This document shows, piece after piece, positions 34,087 through 47,044 of a DNA stretch of 64,000 nt (position 1 is the first letter of the stretch; each line of letters opens with the position of its first letter). The position numbers and the translations under genes are program-made. Below the pieces are notes generated by a model. The model was not told the DNA's origin. It saw only the letters and a list, made by a program, of their open reading frames with translations, and did no database searches. The DNA lies in the NCBI GenBank assembly GCA_963576565.1, contig OY755040.1, forward strand, positions 23,998,543-24,062,542. Reading direction: 5' to 3'. Source of the stretch: Aspidapion aeneum. Lineage: Eukaryota > Arthropoda > Insecta > Coleoptera > Brentidae.

Positions 34087-34458
34087 TATACAGGGTGTCC
34101 CAGATAAAAGTAACTACATGGGGTCTTATGAGAATTTTGGAAATGATAAGACATTATAATTCTGGTTAAATGGAAAAAACTGACTATATTCTGAGCCCAA
34201 TCAGGTGCTGTATTAAAATTTAAAATAACCACAAGGGTTTTTCCAAATATCAAGCAAAAACTAAAAACTGCTTTTAATAAAAATAATTTATTTATTGCTT
34301 GATTTTTTAAAAGTCTTTATAGATATTTTTATTTTTGAAATAGACTGGGCTCGGAATAGCGCCAATGTTTACCCAATAATCCAAATTTGTGTGTATTACT
34401 GTTTTCAAAATTCTCATAAGAAACCGTGTAATAACTTTTAACTGGGATACATGGTATA
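34087..34458. mobile_element. ACAGGGTGTCCCA-family element, palindromic version
   Basis: The left tip 'tatacagggtgtccca' faces the right tip 'tgggatacatggtata'. The arms continue with 'cttatgagaattttgg' against 'caaaattctcataag' and with 'ctgagccca' against 'tgggctcgg'. The body is homologous to 28905-29284 on one arm. About 370 bp, non-coding. Confidence 0.75.
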
Positions 34459-34732
34459 CCACAACTATTTTTTAAAGTTTCTAAACAAGTAACGATAACT
34501 TTCAATGTGTTATGCAAAGTTTATATAGAAAAGAAATATCGAGTGTGCACAAATCTATCTTTCACATGGACTGCCTAGGCTTATCGGGGCAAATAATGTG
34601 TTTGCGCAGGCCTTAAGTTAAAAACGGGGTGATTGGAAAGTCCCAAACCTATTTTGGTTTCACTTCTTATATCATACTAATAAATATAATTTTGGCTTTC
34701 CTATTTGTTCTGCACTTAAATCTTATTTACAC
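34459..34732. other. Unassigned stretch
   Basis: Nothing recognised. Confidence 0.4.
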
Positions 34733-34740
34733 TCTGTATA

Positions 34741-34996
34741 CAGAGGCGGATCCAGAATTTACCGGGGGCAGGGGTCAAAGTGGCAGCAAACATCAAAAAC
34801 ATTTTTTTTAGTGGTTTTTGATAGAAATTGAGATGTGAAATTTAGTAGCTCAATAAGAATAATAGCGCCGCAGGCGAAATTAAAAAAAAATAAGTAGAAT
34901 TTTTGACAAATTTTAAATAAATGATGCTGCTAAACTAAAAAATAAATTATATGTTTGGGTGGGGGGGGCCTCTGGCCCCCCCTGGATCCGCCACTG
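34741..34996. mobile_element. hAT-type MITE, 256 bp, with near-exact 8-bp TSD
   Basis: Tips 'cagaggcggatccag' and 'ctggatccgccactg' are inverted repeats with one mismatch. Flanks 'tctgtata' (34733-34740) and 'tttgtata' (34997-35004) agree at 7 of 8 bases. G-rich and C-rich runs lie next to the tips. Confidence 0.86.
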
Positions 34997-35004
34997 TTTG
35001 TATA

Positions 35005-36371
35005 TATTGTTTATTTTAAATACATTCTGTTTTGACTACATACACACATTGAAAACACTGTATTAGATTACACAAAAAGAACAACTAATTCAACGTTCTT
35101 GTCATAACAAGTCAAAAAATTTACCATGACTCTACACGGACATCGCAACGCAAAAGCATTGTTTATTAAGGGAAACAATGGCAAAAGCGAGATAATCAAC
35201 GAAAAGCGATCTTACGTGTGTCTCGACTAATAGAGTCGCGTTTCGCCTGTCCCGCCATGCATTTGTAAAATATGTTACCCTTCGTCGCATGTCTAGGATC
35301 CGCCGCGTTCGTCGCGTCATGGCATCACTCTTTGCTAGTTAAAAAAAAACTATGCGTCCGATTGACATTTTTCTAAAACCGTTGTGATCCCTGATCTTTG
35401 ATACACAAAGTTTATACAAGGTGTTTTTTTGATTAAGCAAAGGGTTCTCGAGTTATAACAAGTTATAAATTATTGTAAATACGCGTTTTCAGGGCGAGCA
35501 CTTGTTTAATAGGGAACTCCATATAAAAGCATTGGGAACGATATTTTCAACATTGAAAAATAAATATTTCTGATAGAAATATTACTATATGCTTTTGGTG
35601 GAATCATGAGCACAGTTTATATATTTAAAAAATGCAAAAAAAAATTTATCAAAATTTTTGGAAAAATTACCCCCACCACCTCCTGCACAAATGCACACGA
35701 CAATTTTTGGACGACCAATCGATTTTGCATTCTTGGGGTATAAGAAATGATTTAAATTGTATCTTACATTTTAGCAATGAAGTGCACACGAAAATCCGTT
35801 CTAGAAGCCTTTAACGCGCTTTAAAACTCTAATAGTCATATACGTAAATTACGTATATGCTAATAGTAGGTAACGCATTTCTGGCATAGACCACTGTGCC
35901 TTGCGCTTTCACTTCGCCTCCAGAGCCGTTTCAGCTCTCGTCACGCCCGAGGAAAACTATAAAAATAGTGTTTTGAGGAAAGAAACCTATTCCGCACTAG
36001 TGCGAAAAAAAAACACCATGACAAAAAATTAAAAACAAACGTGTCAGACAAAACAATATACGTTGTCAAAATTTAATATAAATAAATACTTGTAAAATTT
36101 TGTTTCACTTAATTGCTGGCCCGGCCATCTAAGCGCGTTGTTCGGCCATCTGCAATTACATGCGGCAAAGTAATATTTTTGTACTTGTTAAATTTACTAT
36201 TTTCTACTAGGATGTGGAAAACTTCACCTTTCTGCGCGCAAGAAGTTAGTTTTTAGGGAGTAACTGACAGAATAATTAAATAGTCTGCTATAATTTTTAA
36301 TAAAATAAAGAGAAACTATAGAATATGTGTTTAAATCATTTTGCGAAAAGATGATTTTGCATATTGGGTGT
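35005..36371. other. Unassigned stretch
   Basis: A small palindrome 'catatacgtaa' and its complement lies at about 35838-35860. No gene is seen. Confidence 0.4.
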
Positions 36372-37035
36372 ACCGGACCCGCACCACTTGGAGACCTTGG
36401 AGCAACGCGGTAATAAGACAACTTCAATATTTATTTACATTTCAATTTCGTCTAATTTGACATGTTTATTTATAAATTACATTAAATTTTTTGAAAAAAA
36501 AAAGTACTCATAGGTAAAATATTGTACCTAACACAGGCGGAAAGTGTCTCTACTTACCGCCGTTCGATAAAGGTACTTTACCGGACCCGCACCATTTGGA
36601 AACCTTAGCAACGCGGTAATAAGACAACTTCAATATTTGTTTACATTTCAATTTCGTCTAATTTGACATGTTTATTTATAAATTACATTAAATTTACAAA
36701 AAAAGGTACTCATAGGTAAAATATTGTACCTAACACAGGCGGAAAGTGTCTTTTCAACCCTTAAATAACATAAGGAGCATCCAATTTACAAAAACTATCC
36801 CGAAGCCTCATGATGTCGAATTTTAAGCTATTTTTTGTGTTTTTTTCTGAAAAATGTCAAAAATATGTAAAAAAATCTAAGGCTTGCCCGAGCCCCGGGG
36901 CCCCCCACCTGGGTGCGCCCATGAATTTATAAATAAACATGTCAAACTAGACGAAATTGATGAAGTGTAAACAAATATTGAAGTTGCCTTATTGCCGCGT
37001 TGCTAAGGTCTCCAAATGGTGCGGGTTCAGTAAAG
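36372..37035. repeat. Two direct units plus an inverted third copy
   Basis: Units at 36372-36579 and 36580-36765 share 'cggacccgcacca', 'gcaacgcggtaataagacaa', 'ttgacatgtttatttataaa' and 'ctaacacaggcggaaagtgt'. The complement of the first half returns at 36925-37035. The arrangement is consistent with a foldback element whose left arm was duplicated. Confidence 0.75.
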
Positions 37036-37181
37036 TACCTTTACCGAACGGCGTGCGGTAAAGTAATTACTTTACCGCACGCGAGTAGGTAAATTATTTT
37101 TCCACACACGACTGCTTGACCGAACTTCTTAGGCGCAACATGTCGTCTACGGCTTAAGGAAAAAACCAAATACGTAATATA

Positions 37182-37305
37182 TTTGGTGCACTAAAGGCGT
37201 AAGTTTCCTTTCATTACACGCGCAACTGACGTCCTTATTGTTTGGTACAATAAGTGCGAAGGCTACGTGTGTAATGAATGTGACTTACGCCCTTAGTGTA
37301 CCAAA
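37182..37305. mobile_element. 124-bp foldback element
   Basis: 'tttggtgcactaaaggcgta' pairs with 'tacgcccttagtgtaccaaa', and the arms continue with 'cattacacgcg' against 'cgtgtgtaatg'. No TSD was identified. Confidence 0.7.
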
Positions 37306-39121
37306 GGGGAGATTTCTTTGTATTAAATTTTGTCAAGTTGGGGTTTTTAGTGATTTTTATGACTATAACTTTGTTGCTACGGGAAGGTTTCTTTCCGAAT
37401 TAGTGCGGAAAAGTGCAATTTTTCGCACGCAAAATGCATGATGATACAAAACAATATTATTTATTAATTTTTCAGAGAGATATTTACTAGAGGCAGTAGT
37501 TTATTTTTCGCGCCTGTAGAAAAATAATATACCTATCTACCTACCTTGTTCGGCCATTTACAAATGCCTACGTATTTTATTATTTTCTGCTCGCATGCAA
37601 AAAATACCTAGGTACTTTGGGAACTGTTTAAGGATAAGTTTGGTGCGAAAGGTAGAATTTTTTACACTGTTATTAGATTATATCGAAAATCGTAAAATTA
37701 ATTGTTTGAGTTTTAGCACTTCTATTGTAAACTAACACAGCACCATTTTAAAGACAATAGTGTATCTGTAGCGTAATATAAAATTTTGAATCTAATAATT
37801 ACAACAAATTTAATTCTATAAACTTTTTTATATTCTTTATGGAATTTTTAAAACATAATTAAAAAACTATTCTTCAAGGGAATACCCATAGTCTAGTGCC
37901 GGCGCTGATTCGTTCGGGCGTGGCCGTTTTCGTATACGTGTAAAGGACAAACTTATGCAATTTTCGTATTGTCATCCTTTAATGTGATACTCAAAATCCA
38001 CTTATAGAGTAAATAGCTAACCGGGTGTATTGGAATATTACGTATATGATTTTAACAAATAGTTTAAAGTAAATGCGTCATCGTAAGCCACAAACATTTG
38101 TTAAAATGGTACAGGGTTCGTCAACGATCGTTTGGCCATTGAAAATATGTGAATTGAAGTAAGATCGCTATTTAAATAAATGGCACTAAGAGAGATAAAT
38201 AGTTTTCTTTTCGCGATCTAATGACGTTACTCTTACCGGCTAAGTAGGCTCAACAGGGATGACGGTTTGAGCATCTAATAAATAAAAAGTATAGCTTAAA
38301 CTGTATTAAAACCTGCTTCGTAGGGTTTATTGTGTTTTCATTTTTGGAATGCCGGATTTTTGTTACTGGACTGGAAGAGGAATACTCGGAAGGTTATAAA
38401 TTTAAGAAAAAAAAAAGTTAATAAAATCCTTAAAACCCCTTGATTTTAATTGCTGTAGCGCCATTTCTTAGATATCATTTGAACTGTATGATTAATAATC
38501 AATACTGCGAATCCGTAATAATCAATACTGCGAATCCGTAAAATGTTAAAGGAGGTTACTACACGCACAAACAAAATGTTTAAGCGCGACTTTAATAAAA
38601 GAGCAAGGTTATTGGTAAGAAAAATTATTAAAAAATTTAATTTTTCTCGATTTAATGTTTCCTGATTAAAGCTAAAATAACGAAATAAATAATAATGACT
38701 ATTTCTTCGTTTTTTAAAAGTGGAAATCTAACTGTGGTTGCTCCTGTTTAGTAATAAAAAACTATTCATAAATTTTGAGTCACAGCGGCAAACGCTTATG
38801 AATGTGCGCGTCTTTGGTCCCTCACTGACTTCTTGCTTTCCATAAGTTCATCCTTTTTTATACGCTTTTTATAAAGGCTAAACATTCGAAGTCGAGCCCT
38901 GGATATTAAACAATGAGTTGAAAACCACTCTTTGCACTCGATGAAATAATATCCGTAAGTTAAGAGAGTGTGTAAAGAAGAGGTTAAACGAGTAGTTTAC
39001 CACACTTTTTTACGACTGCAAATAGAAACGTATAGTTCTTCTTTTTTTAAATTAACGCAGATTCAGACATTTAAAAAAATTTCAACACTTTTTTGACATA
39101 TCTTGTCAACAAAACAACAAA
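37306..39121. other. Unassigned stretch with a 23-bp tandem duplication
   Basis: 'aataatcaatactgcgaatc' plus 'cgt' is repeated twice at about 38491-38539. Nothing else was recognised. Confidence 0.5.
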
Positions 39122-39609
39122 GTAGCTGCGTTCGGTATTTGCATCTCAGACGCGACGGATTTTTGGTCACGTGATTACAGATTAGTCTGAGCAAATTGGA
39201 ATTAACGAACGATCCAGATCAAATCGATCAAATTTTTATGAATGGTTATAACCTTAAATATAACCAAAAATATTATGTACATATTGCAGCTCACGCCCAG
39301 CTATAATTTTGACAAAATTTTCCTGTGATGTCGGAAATTTATATAATTTGTTGTCTTCAACATCAAATAATTCGATTTCAATCTTTTTACGTAAAAATTT
39401 TTTTGTAAACAAAACAAATACACAACAATATGTCACAATCTCAGAATAATCTGTTTCGTCGATCAAAATGTACCGAGCAACCAGATTTACGTCCGACTAA
39501 TCTGAGCAGAATTACCGAACGATTCAGATCTACCTTCCCTAGATCTAGATGGAATTAACGAACGATTTCGATCAAAAAGATTAATCAGACGTAAATACCG
39601 AACGTAGCA
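39122..39609. mobile_element. TIR element with GCTGCGTTCGGTATTT ends
   Basis: The left 'gctgcgttcggtatttgc' faces the right 'gtaaataccgaacgtagc'. Inside, 'ggaattaacgaacgat' occurs twice in direct orientation (39199 and 39551). The minus frame 39254-39466 has no motif. Confidence 0.6.
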
Positions 39610-40134
39610 ACTGAAGATAGTCGCTGAATGTTTAGCCCACTAATTTTACCTCCTTACTCAAGGGAATTATTTGGTGTTGTTATAATAGCTATATACCAAA
39701 ATAAAAAGTAGATATACTCCATTTCATAATTTTTGAGAGAACTTTTTGACAGTTATGAGCTGTTTACCATAACAAATAGCATATGCCAACAAAAAAGAAC
39801 TGTAAAAAGCTGTCTCAAAACTAATGATATAAACTGTAAAGATAAGCTGTTACCCGTGTGCTAAGTACAGTTTATACACCGGATGTGCAAATTATCGATT
39901 CCAGAACGCGTTTTTGTGTATTAACCCCCATTTTCTAATGTAGTCGTTTAAAAAAAGTTTTAGATTTTTGGATAATTTAAAAAGTCAAAAACTTCTAAAT
40001 TTCATATTCAAAGAGGGAATATTGTTTAAAATTTTTCTTCTGGTGATTTCTTTGGTAAAATGTAAACACTTGGGTCCAAGCGAATAAAAGCTACTCGTTT
40101 TGTTACAACTTAACCTCAAAATATATCATGTAAA
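39610..40134. other. Unassigned stretch
   Basis: Nothing recognised. Confidence 0.4.
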
Positions 40135-40290
40135 CTAATAAAAAGTAAAAAAAATTGATAAAATTTCGAGAAGAGGATCAGCTAGGATTTATATAAATAT
40201 GGTTTTGTAGTCAGAAAAGAGTCCATATTCAAAAAGTGCCATTAGTTTTTGGCACCAATTTCATGTAACCTATACCTCTTTCAGACACAC
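40135..40290 (-). repeat. Dispersed repeat, partner of 18870-19015
   Basis: It is the inverted copy of the repeat at 18870. Confidence 0.65.
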
Positions 40291-41130
40291 CGTCTGCAGA
40301 CCAGGTGACGGCAGCTTTAACATATTTATTTATCCTAACAAAAATTGTTACTGATTTAAAATTATTTTTTAGTTAAAGACTTTACCTACTTACTTTAATT
40401 AAGCGTAAAAATATCTTACCTTGTATTTTTTGTTTCGCAGGCTTAGTATATTATCTTTGACTACATTTCCCCTTCGCACAAAATGTCTTCTACCGTTAGA
40501 ATATTATCTTTTGTATAACACGCAAATTCAGTTTTTGCATTTTACACAATGTCAAACGAAACGAAACTTCGCTGATCCTAAAATAAATATAAAAATTAGG
40601 ATTATAACATTACAACAGAATTTTTTATATAATCTTGTGTTTCGGTGGCCCAATTGGTGGGGTGTTGACGTATAAAGCCAGATATTACGGGTTCAGGTGC
40701 CGGCTGAACCACAGGAATATAATTTTACGGTTTTTCGTTGTTTTACAGTGTTTTTTTTTAAAGTAACGTAAGCTTCTTGGGGTATTTTTTGTAGGTTTTT
40801 GACCAACCCCCAGATTTCGACTTTCTTTGCGAGGAGGACACTTTTTAACTATCCTGAAATTTTTGTTGCAAGCATCCCCTTGCAAAGCGTGAAACCTATT
40901 TTTATCGCTCTATCTTAAATTCGGAGGCAAATCAAATACTAATAAATTTGTAAAATTTTTGAATGGTTAAAGACATTCAAAAGATTAGGTACAAGCACTG
41001 TCTATTACATTTTGCATATAGGAACATAGAGGGCGACACAGATTGAATGTCGTTATTAAAACTTAACCTCAATATTTACTTAACTGAAATTCAAAAGTCA
41101 GTGCGATACATATAGCAAGGCCAGCTGCAA
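40291..41130. other. Unassigned stretch
   Basis: Nothing recognised. Confidence 0.4.
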
Positions 41131-41760
41131 CAAAAATGGCCGTCACCCAGGAAAAAATTGATGTTGTGCACATGCTCATCACCGAAAATTGCCGTGTGAT
41201 ATATCCCGAGGTTTAGAGAACTTCTGCATAAAGAATTAGAGGTAACAAAATTAGTTTATCGCTAGATACCGCATCTGTTAACCAAAGAACAGAAAGAAGG
41301 TCAATTGGTTCGGTTCGGTTACAGCATTGTCAGTTGTGATGAATCGTGGATTTACTCATATGAACCTGAAAATAACCGTCAGTCGTGTGTTTGGGTGTTC
41401 CAAGATGGAGAAAAGCCAACGAAAGTCATCCGTTCTCGAAGTGTACCCGAAAAGATGGTCGCGACATGTTTCTCCAAAGTAGGTGTACGAACAATTCCTC
41501 TGGAAGATCAAAGGCCTGTTACTGCCGATTGGTACATCATCCTTTGTTTGGAAAAGTCGGTGCTGAGCTTCAAAAACCGACCCCCGAAGGATGAATCATC
41601 CTTCAGCAAGACAATGCAAGTTCGCGCAAAGCACAAAAAGCCATTAACTTTTTAGCCCAACAAAACGTCGAAACAAGTCCCAACGATTTCTATACTCATC
41701 ACGGGCGTCAATTTCAGGCAGCAAAAGTGTGTCTCAATTTTTTTTTCTAATGGTGCAGCG
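41131..41760 (+). pseudogene. mariner transposase pseudogene
   Basis: It starts 'MAVTQEKIDVVHMLI', a typical mariner N terminus, and is then broken by a stop near 41214 and a deletion of most of the DNA-binding domain. The frame from 41305 contains 'SCDESWIYSYEPEN' (first catalytic Asp) and 'SCVWVFQDGEKPTKVIRSRS', and then 'VTADWY'. A frameshift near 41585 moves the reading to 'LQQDNASSRKAQKAINFL' (second Asp) and 'SPNDFY' (third Asp), with the usual GHPPYSPDL segment deleted. These match the mariner D,D34D transposase layout. The original is about 345 residues; this copy is shortened and non-functional. Confidence 0.88.
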
Positions 41761-42672
41761 AATAGTTCGCTCGGAAGGCCGATTATGTAGACCATAAATT
41801 AACAAAACAGCTGAACAATTTGTAGCCGCAAGGCCAACACAAAAATAGAGGCCACGACCCTGAAAAAATCAGCTGTTCTCCGGGGGCTAATTATTACATT
41901 GGGTCTTATGGGAGGTCAGTCATTTTTTTATGATATTTTCAAAATGGCACTACAGATTTCGACGAAAATTCAGCGAAATATTCTCAGACACCATCCCCAT
42001 ATTCCGCCAAACTTTTGTAAGGATGCAAGATGATTTAAAGGTTAAAATTTAGCATTTATTATTTTGAATTCAAATTACCCGTCAGGTACCGCATGCCAAC
42101 TGTTATATTTGACATGTATTTGACTTTGTCATCTGTGCTTGTCACATTCACTTCTATTTGAATTTAATTTTTGTGAGCTAATGAAGCGGCTCTGAAAAAT
42201 TAAGGATTACTATACATTTAAAAAAATTGTTCTTCAAGAATATAGTAAAAACAATCTTAAAACCGGCTTTATTTTTAAAAAATCAAAAATTCATGAACCG
42301 TCATTCCAACTTCAATATTTCAAAGACAATCAGCTGTGTGACGCAACCATCAAAAAAAAAAAATCAGCCCCGGATGTGACGTCAACAAAGTGGAGGATCG
42401 TGGTCCGTCCGTTTTGATAGCCCTGGTAGACGCTGTGCCGGGCTATATCTTTCCATAATGAATTGTGAAACACCGAAAACGACTACCGTTACCGTTTGAA
42501 CGTTTGACAGTTTTATCTGTCAAAAAATCACTACTCGAAACAGTACCTTTAAATGAATCATCCGATATAATCAAGTACCTGAAATGATAAGCATATCTTT
42601 TGTTGTTTTTTGAGAAGTTATTGTAGTTAGACTAATTTATTTTCAGTCGTCATTTTTGGCTTTTATATCAAG
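41761..42672. other. Unassigned stretch
   Basis: Nothing recognised. Part of the mariner 3' flank probably lies at its start. Confidence 0.4.
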
Positions 42673-42776
42673 CGGCCCTCACAATATCAGTATTACTGAC
42701 AGTATTTTTATATATGTCTTTGTTTATAACTTTTGACAAACAAAGACTGCCAGTAATACTGATCGTGTGAGGGCCG
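42673..42776. mobile_element. 104-bp foldback element
   Basis: The left arm 'cggccctcac' plus 'atcagtattactgacag' faces the right arm 'gccagtaatactgat' plus 'gtgtgagggccg'. A second stem inside ('gtctttgttt' against 'aaacaaagac') leaves only a small loop. Confidence 0.75.
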
Positions 42777-42962
42777 ATTAATGAACAAGTTCGGTAAAAG
42801 ATCTTTCGTCTCTTCTATGAACTTCAATATCATCCGTGTATCCTATCCACGTTAATGTGATATTTTTTTGGAATATGTTTATTTAAAAACTGTAAATACT
42901 TAAATATAATTTGCTTATACTTTCTACTTGTAGTTATTTTAACGGAGTAAAAGCTTCCTAAG

Positions 42963-43750
42963 CAGTGGCGTCTGCTACAGGGAGGGCAACGGGGCAGTGC
43001 CCTCCCAAAACTAGACAACAACCAGTATTTTTAATTGATTTATTTAAAAAAAGTTAAATCTTTCCTTTTTTTTAAATCTGTGGTTAACTGGGTAAACTTT
43101 TTTAGCGTTAATAATTACAAGCCGGCTTTCAGCGGTATATGGGTGGCTGTTCTCGCGTGGGGCCGGGAGGAATGTTTGTTTTAGTTGACGTCGGCCCTAT
43201 TCATCGTGCCAAACCGTTCGTAGCCCTTCCAACGTGTTGCCGGTTCTATCCTTAGTGAAGACGTATGAGTTTGTTTTGATTTGGGGTACATCAGGGTCAG
43301 TAGTTAAAAGCCTTGCCGGTCGCGTGTCCATTGTTTGTTTTTGTTTGTTATCAAAATTGAGATAAATACTATCGATTATATAATTAACTGTGCAAATTTA
43401 AAAACGTTGACATATGAACTTCAATTACAAATAAAATCTTTAGGGCCACATAGATTGGACCTAAAAATCCTAAAAATTAACCAAAATTTTATTTTAAGTA
43501 ATAAAAAATTATACGATGCTGAAAACTAGTTGTGCGGTTGTGAAAAACAAAATGCTTTTTTTTGCTTTATTTGTCTTATTATGAACAATCCACGAAGTAA
43601 TCCTGCATGGGTGGCAACGGGAATGTGTGATATCAAGCATTTTAGTGAAAAGTTAAAGACACAAAGTAAGTGCTACTATTTTAAATAACCACATAGTTTT
43701 CTGTGCTAGGCAAGACTGGTATTAGGAGTCAATTGAATAGTGCCTATAGG
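42963..43750 (+). mobile_element. hAT element, copy 2, 3'-truncated
   Basis: It starts 'cagtggcgtctgctacag', followed by 'ggagggcaacggggcagtg', matching the complement of the right end of copy 1 (25812 inward). The homology runs to about 43750 and then stops, so the other TIR is missing. It contains the start of the same transposase. Confidence 0.8.
43335..43680 (+). pseudogene. hAT transposase N-terminal fragment
   Basis: Contains 'YELQLQIKSLGPHRLDL', a stop near 43527, then 'CGCEKQNAFFCFICL' and 'HFSEKLKTQ'. It is a second copy of the TTF-type zinc-finger region at 25160-25477 and extends slightly further. No catalytic domain is present. Confidence 0.72.
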
Positions 43751-45639
43751 CGGGTGACGTCATCCCGCGTTTCAACAACTGGCTCTGGTTGGTCTGGTAA
43801 CCTATTCTCTACAGACCTTGTATCTTACCTAAGGTTCTGACATATTTATCCAAATATGACACCCTACAGGGATTTTAATCTCACCGACATTTTTTACGTT
43901 GGTTAACTTAACGCGTTTAATATTTTGAAAAAATGAAATTAAATCAGAATTATAATTTAATTTAGTATATTGGCGGTCAAAACCAATAAATAGAATGAGA
44001 TGTAATTTCGAGCTTTTACGGACCTGAATTTATTGAATAAAGGAACAAATTATGAATCAATTTATATCTGTCCGTTGACTCGATGAATAAAACCTTTTAG
44101 ATAAATCATTGAAAATTGAAAATTCCAGAGTGGGCCAAAAAATAACAAAAGAAAAAGTAGGAAATTTAAAATTTGCTGAAATAGCAAAAACAACCTAGCC
44201 TATTGTTTTAACAAAGGTTTAGAAATATTTTTGAAAATTTGAATAATTTAGGACAACCTATTTTTAAGCCGTATTTTTCTTTATATAATTCATTATGCTA
44301 ACTTTGTTTAACTCTATTTAGCTTCTTTATATTATTGGCCACCCAAAGATAAGATATAAGTTTCTTAGTATTTTAAATTATATGTTTATTTGTATATTTT
44401 CAATTAAAACATCCTACTCTTCACCACAAGTTATCAGTTTTATCAGTGTAAAAAAATAAACAAGGAAAATAAAACAATGCGTCCATTAGGTCACATTTAC
44501 AAATCCACTACTTGTTTTATTTTATTATGCACTTGCCTTGAAAACCGCCTTGTATAAGAACATTTTGAAGTTTTTTCTGCCTGTGTAAATTTTAGGTCGG
44601 CAGTATACCGTCTAAAAGATTTAATTTGGACTTTTTTACCTAACGACATTTTTTTTTTCAGATTTTGTAGACAAATTGCGTAACAACACCAGCGTGAGCT
44701 TAAGCAATGGAAAAGAAAAAGTGCTCGACCATACCTTGACTGTCGCAACACGAAGGCTCTAACTTTGTTAGCTGTGTAAAGTGTATGTAATAACCCGTGT
44801 ATTAAAACAGCGGAGTGCGCGCGACGGCGCACAATGAGCCATCTTGTTGCAAAAAATGATATTCGCGGGTACGCTTTTTAGGATTATGTGAACGGCAATG
44901 TGATAAGAAAGGTCTAAACCATAAAAATGTTCAACCGGTTTTATTTGAATTTATTTTGTTTCGGAATTTTTGCGCGGCAATTTGTTTGTTTACGTCCATT
45001 CAGTATAACAATTGCCTTTCTTAGCGATTTTCATTAAGCATAAAACAAAAGAGAGTTCTTAAGCAAAGGTTTAAAAATAAGCGTTCTATAATTATGGAGA
45101 AGCGAAATATAAGTAAGCATTTTACATTCATAAAAAAAAATGATATAATTTCTTAAAGGCTGAATTTTAAATATAATGATTTTGAATGTGCACTATTTAA
45201 TTAAGATTTTAAAAAAGTACCCTAAAGTATGTTTTTAATTTTTTTATATAATACTGTCTAAGCATTTTACTTTTTAAAAATGTGAACTAGATGCACCGCA
45301 GATAACCGCGAGTTTTAAAAAAATATATATTTATTTGGTGAGCCGTAGATGCTTAAAAACATTAATAAGTTTTATTTGGAGGAGAGCCCAAACAATCTGG
45401 AAGAAGAAATTTAATGGCTCCAGTAGCAAATCCAGGGAGGGGGTAGTATGGTTTGCACCTCTCCTTGACATAAAGCTTTTATTTTTTAGTTCTGCTAAAA
45501 AAAAGCTAGATAAACCGCAATTACTTATAAAATTATTATTTTTTTAATTTTCACAAAAATCACGTCAGTACTCGGCCAAGTTCAAGGAGTAAAGTGCTGT
45601 ACTATATTTTCTTGAAATATTTCAGCCCATATTTGACCT
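43751..45639. other. Unassigned stretch
   Basis: The minus frame 44497-44832 (111 residues) has no recognisable motif. I see no repeat structure in it. Confidence 0.4.
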
Positions 45640-46240
45640 ATCTAAAACTATCTACTTTAGAAGAGCTACGAAACAGTACAGTCGTAGATCTTGATAGAGT
45701 TAACAACCCTTCCAAGTTTCATGGATTTCCATAACGTAGTAAAGCAGTTACGAAACTTCAAAAAACGTCGAAATTGCCACTCACTCACTCACTCACTTGC
45801 TCATGTATTGATCATCAAAATTTTACTGTACCTCCAAACATGCTACAAAGTTGAAATTTAGTAGACTGATAGAAATTATGACCAAACCCTTGGAAAAAAT
45901 CAAAAAACCCCAAAATTCTAATTTACTCCCTTTCCCTATAAATGTTATGCAAAATTAACATTGCCCACTTCCAGAAACGCTAGATAGCTGAGCTTTGGAA
46001 GACTGATAGGAACTATAATAAAACTATAGAAAAAAATTTCAAAATACTAACATTTTAATTTACTGCCCTCCCCCATAAATGTAAAGTTATGTAAAAAGAA
46101 CATTGTCCACTTCCAGGAACGCTAGAGAGCTGAGCTTCGAAAGGCTAAAAGGAACTCTGATAAAACCATAGGAAAAAATTAAAAAACCTCAAAATTTTTA
46201 ATAAGGCATTGCAAAGGTTTTGAACAATATTCCGCATATT
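45640..46240. repeat. Imperfect tandem repeat with (ACTC)n
   Basis: An (ACTC)n run lies at 45779-45803. After it, three imperfect units share 'gatagaaattatgac' or 'gataggaactataat'-type starts, 'ataggaaaaaatt' and 'cacttccaggaacgctagag'. The period is about 130-140 bp. Confidence 0.6.
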
Positions 46241-46919
46241 TTATTGCTTTAAAACTTAAATATTATCCAAATCCTTTACAAAAAGGAGTGAAATCATAAC
46301 AAAAACATTTCATGTAAAAAAAGCCAAGTACGCGAAAATGGTATTCCGTAAAAAGAATTGAGATAAAAGTAAAGCCAAGCTCTCCTATACAAATTTCGAA
46401 ATGAAAGGTTCTTACTAGTTTGGAAATATTTTTCTAAACTTGGCTATATATATTCCTAATGCGACATGATTAAATCGAGATTTATATAAATTTAATTACT
46501 ATTTTGAAAGTGGCAGCAGTGACCTGAAATTCTGCCGATAATGGCCAAAACTAAATGGTTTTATCCCATAGGTTTATATAGCGGCAACGGGAATTGAATA
46601 GAGAATAAAATAAGTAGCCTTTTAGAGAAAATGGACGTAATTTTGGTGCAAATGGGGATAAATCACGTGAAAGGTAAACTTTACGGGCTCTTTCTAAATT
46701 ATGACGCAATCCGTGCAAATCGGGACTAATTGGGGTTTTCAACTTCAACTTGTCCTTTCAGGGAAAAGTTTTCTACCACTCAGAGTTCAGGGAAAATCCC
46801 CTTTTATATTTCTTTGAAAAGTTTTAACAAATTAATTTTATATTATCGATATTAAATATTTATCAATTTATTTTGATTAATGGTTTTAATTTCAGTTCTA
46901 CTACTACTATGTTGGTTTA
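46241..46919. other. Unassigned stretch
   Basis: Nothing recognised. Confidence 0.4.
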
Positions 46920-47044
46920 GAACGTTTTTCTACGTTGTCCGACGCCTATTCTCCAACTCCTTCGATTCTGACAGTCATCTTCCGTCAGGTTTTTTTGACT
47001 CATTGATTTTTGCATTGACTGTTGCCATTCCAGTTTAGGACGCC
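46920..47044 (-). pseudogene. RTE-like LINE, C-terminal end (split by the BEL insertion)
   Basis: The minus strand reads, from the target site onward, 'PKLEWQQSMQKSMSQK', 'NLTEDDCQNRRSWRIGV' and 'GQRRKTF' and then a stop (46920). This is the typical C-terminal end of an insect LINE ORF. Just upstream in reading order it continues at 54337 on the far side of the BEL element, where the frame ends in the RRKRGRG part of the same motif. A short (TAG)n follows the stop as a possible tail. Confidence 0.82.
47040..47044. repeat. 5-bp target site duplication, left copy (acgcc)
   Basis: Identical to 54337-54341, directly outside the right LTR. Five bases is the usual BEL/Pao duplication length. Confidence 0.9.

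Noticed and set aside
44497..44832. 111-residue minus-strand frame
   Set aside because: Rich in Cys, Arg and Phe but without a recognisable domain or codon signal.
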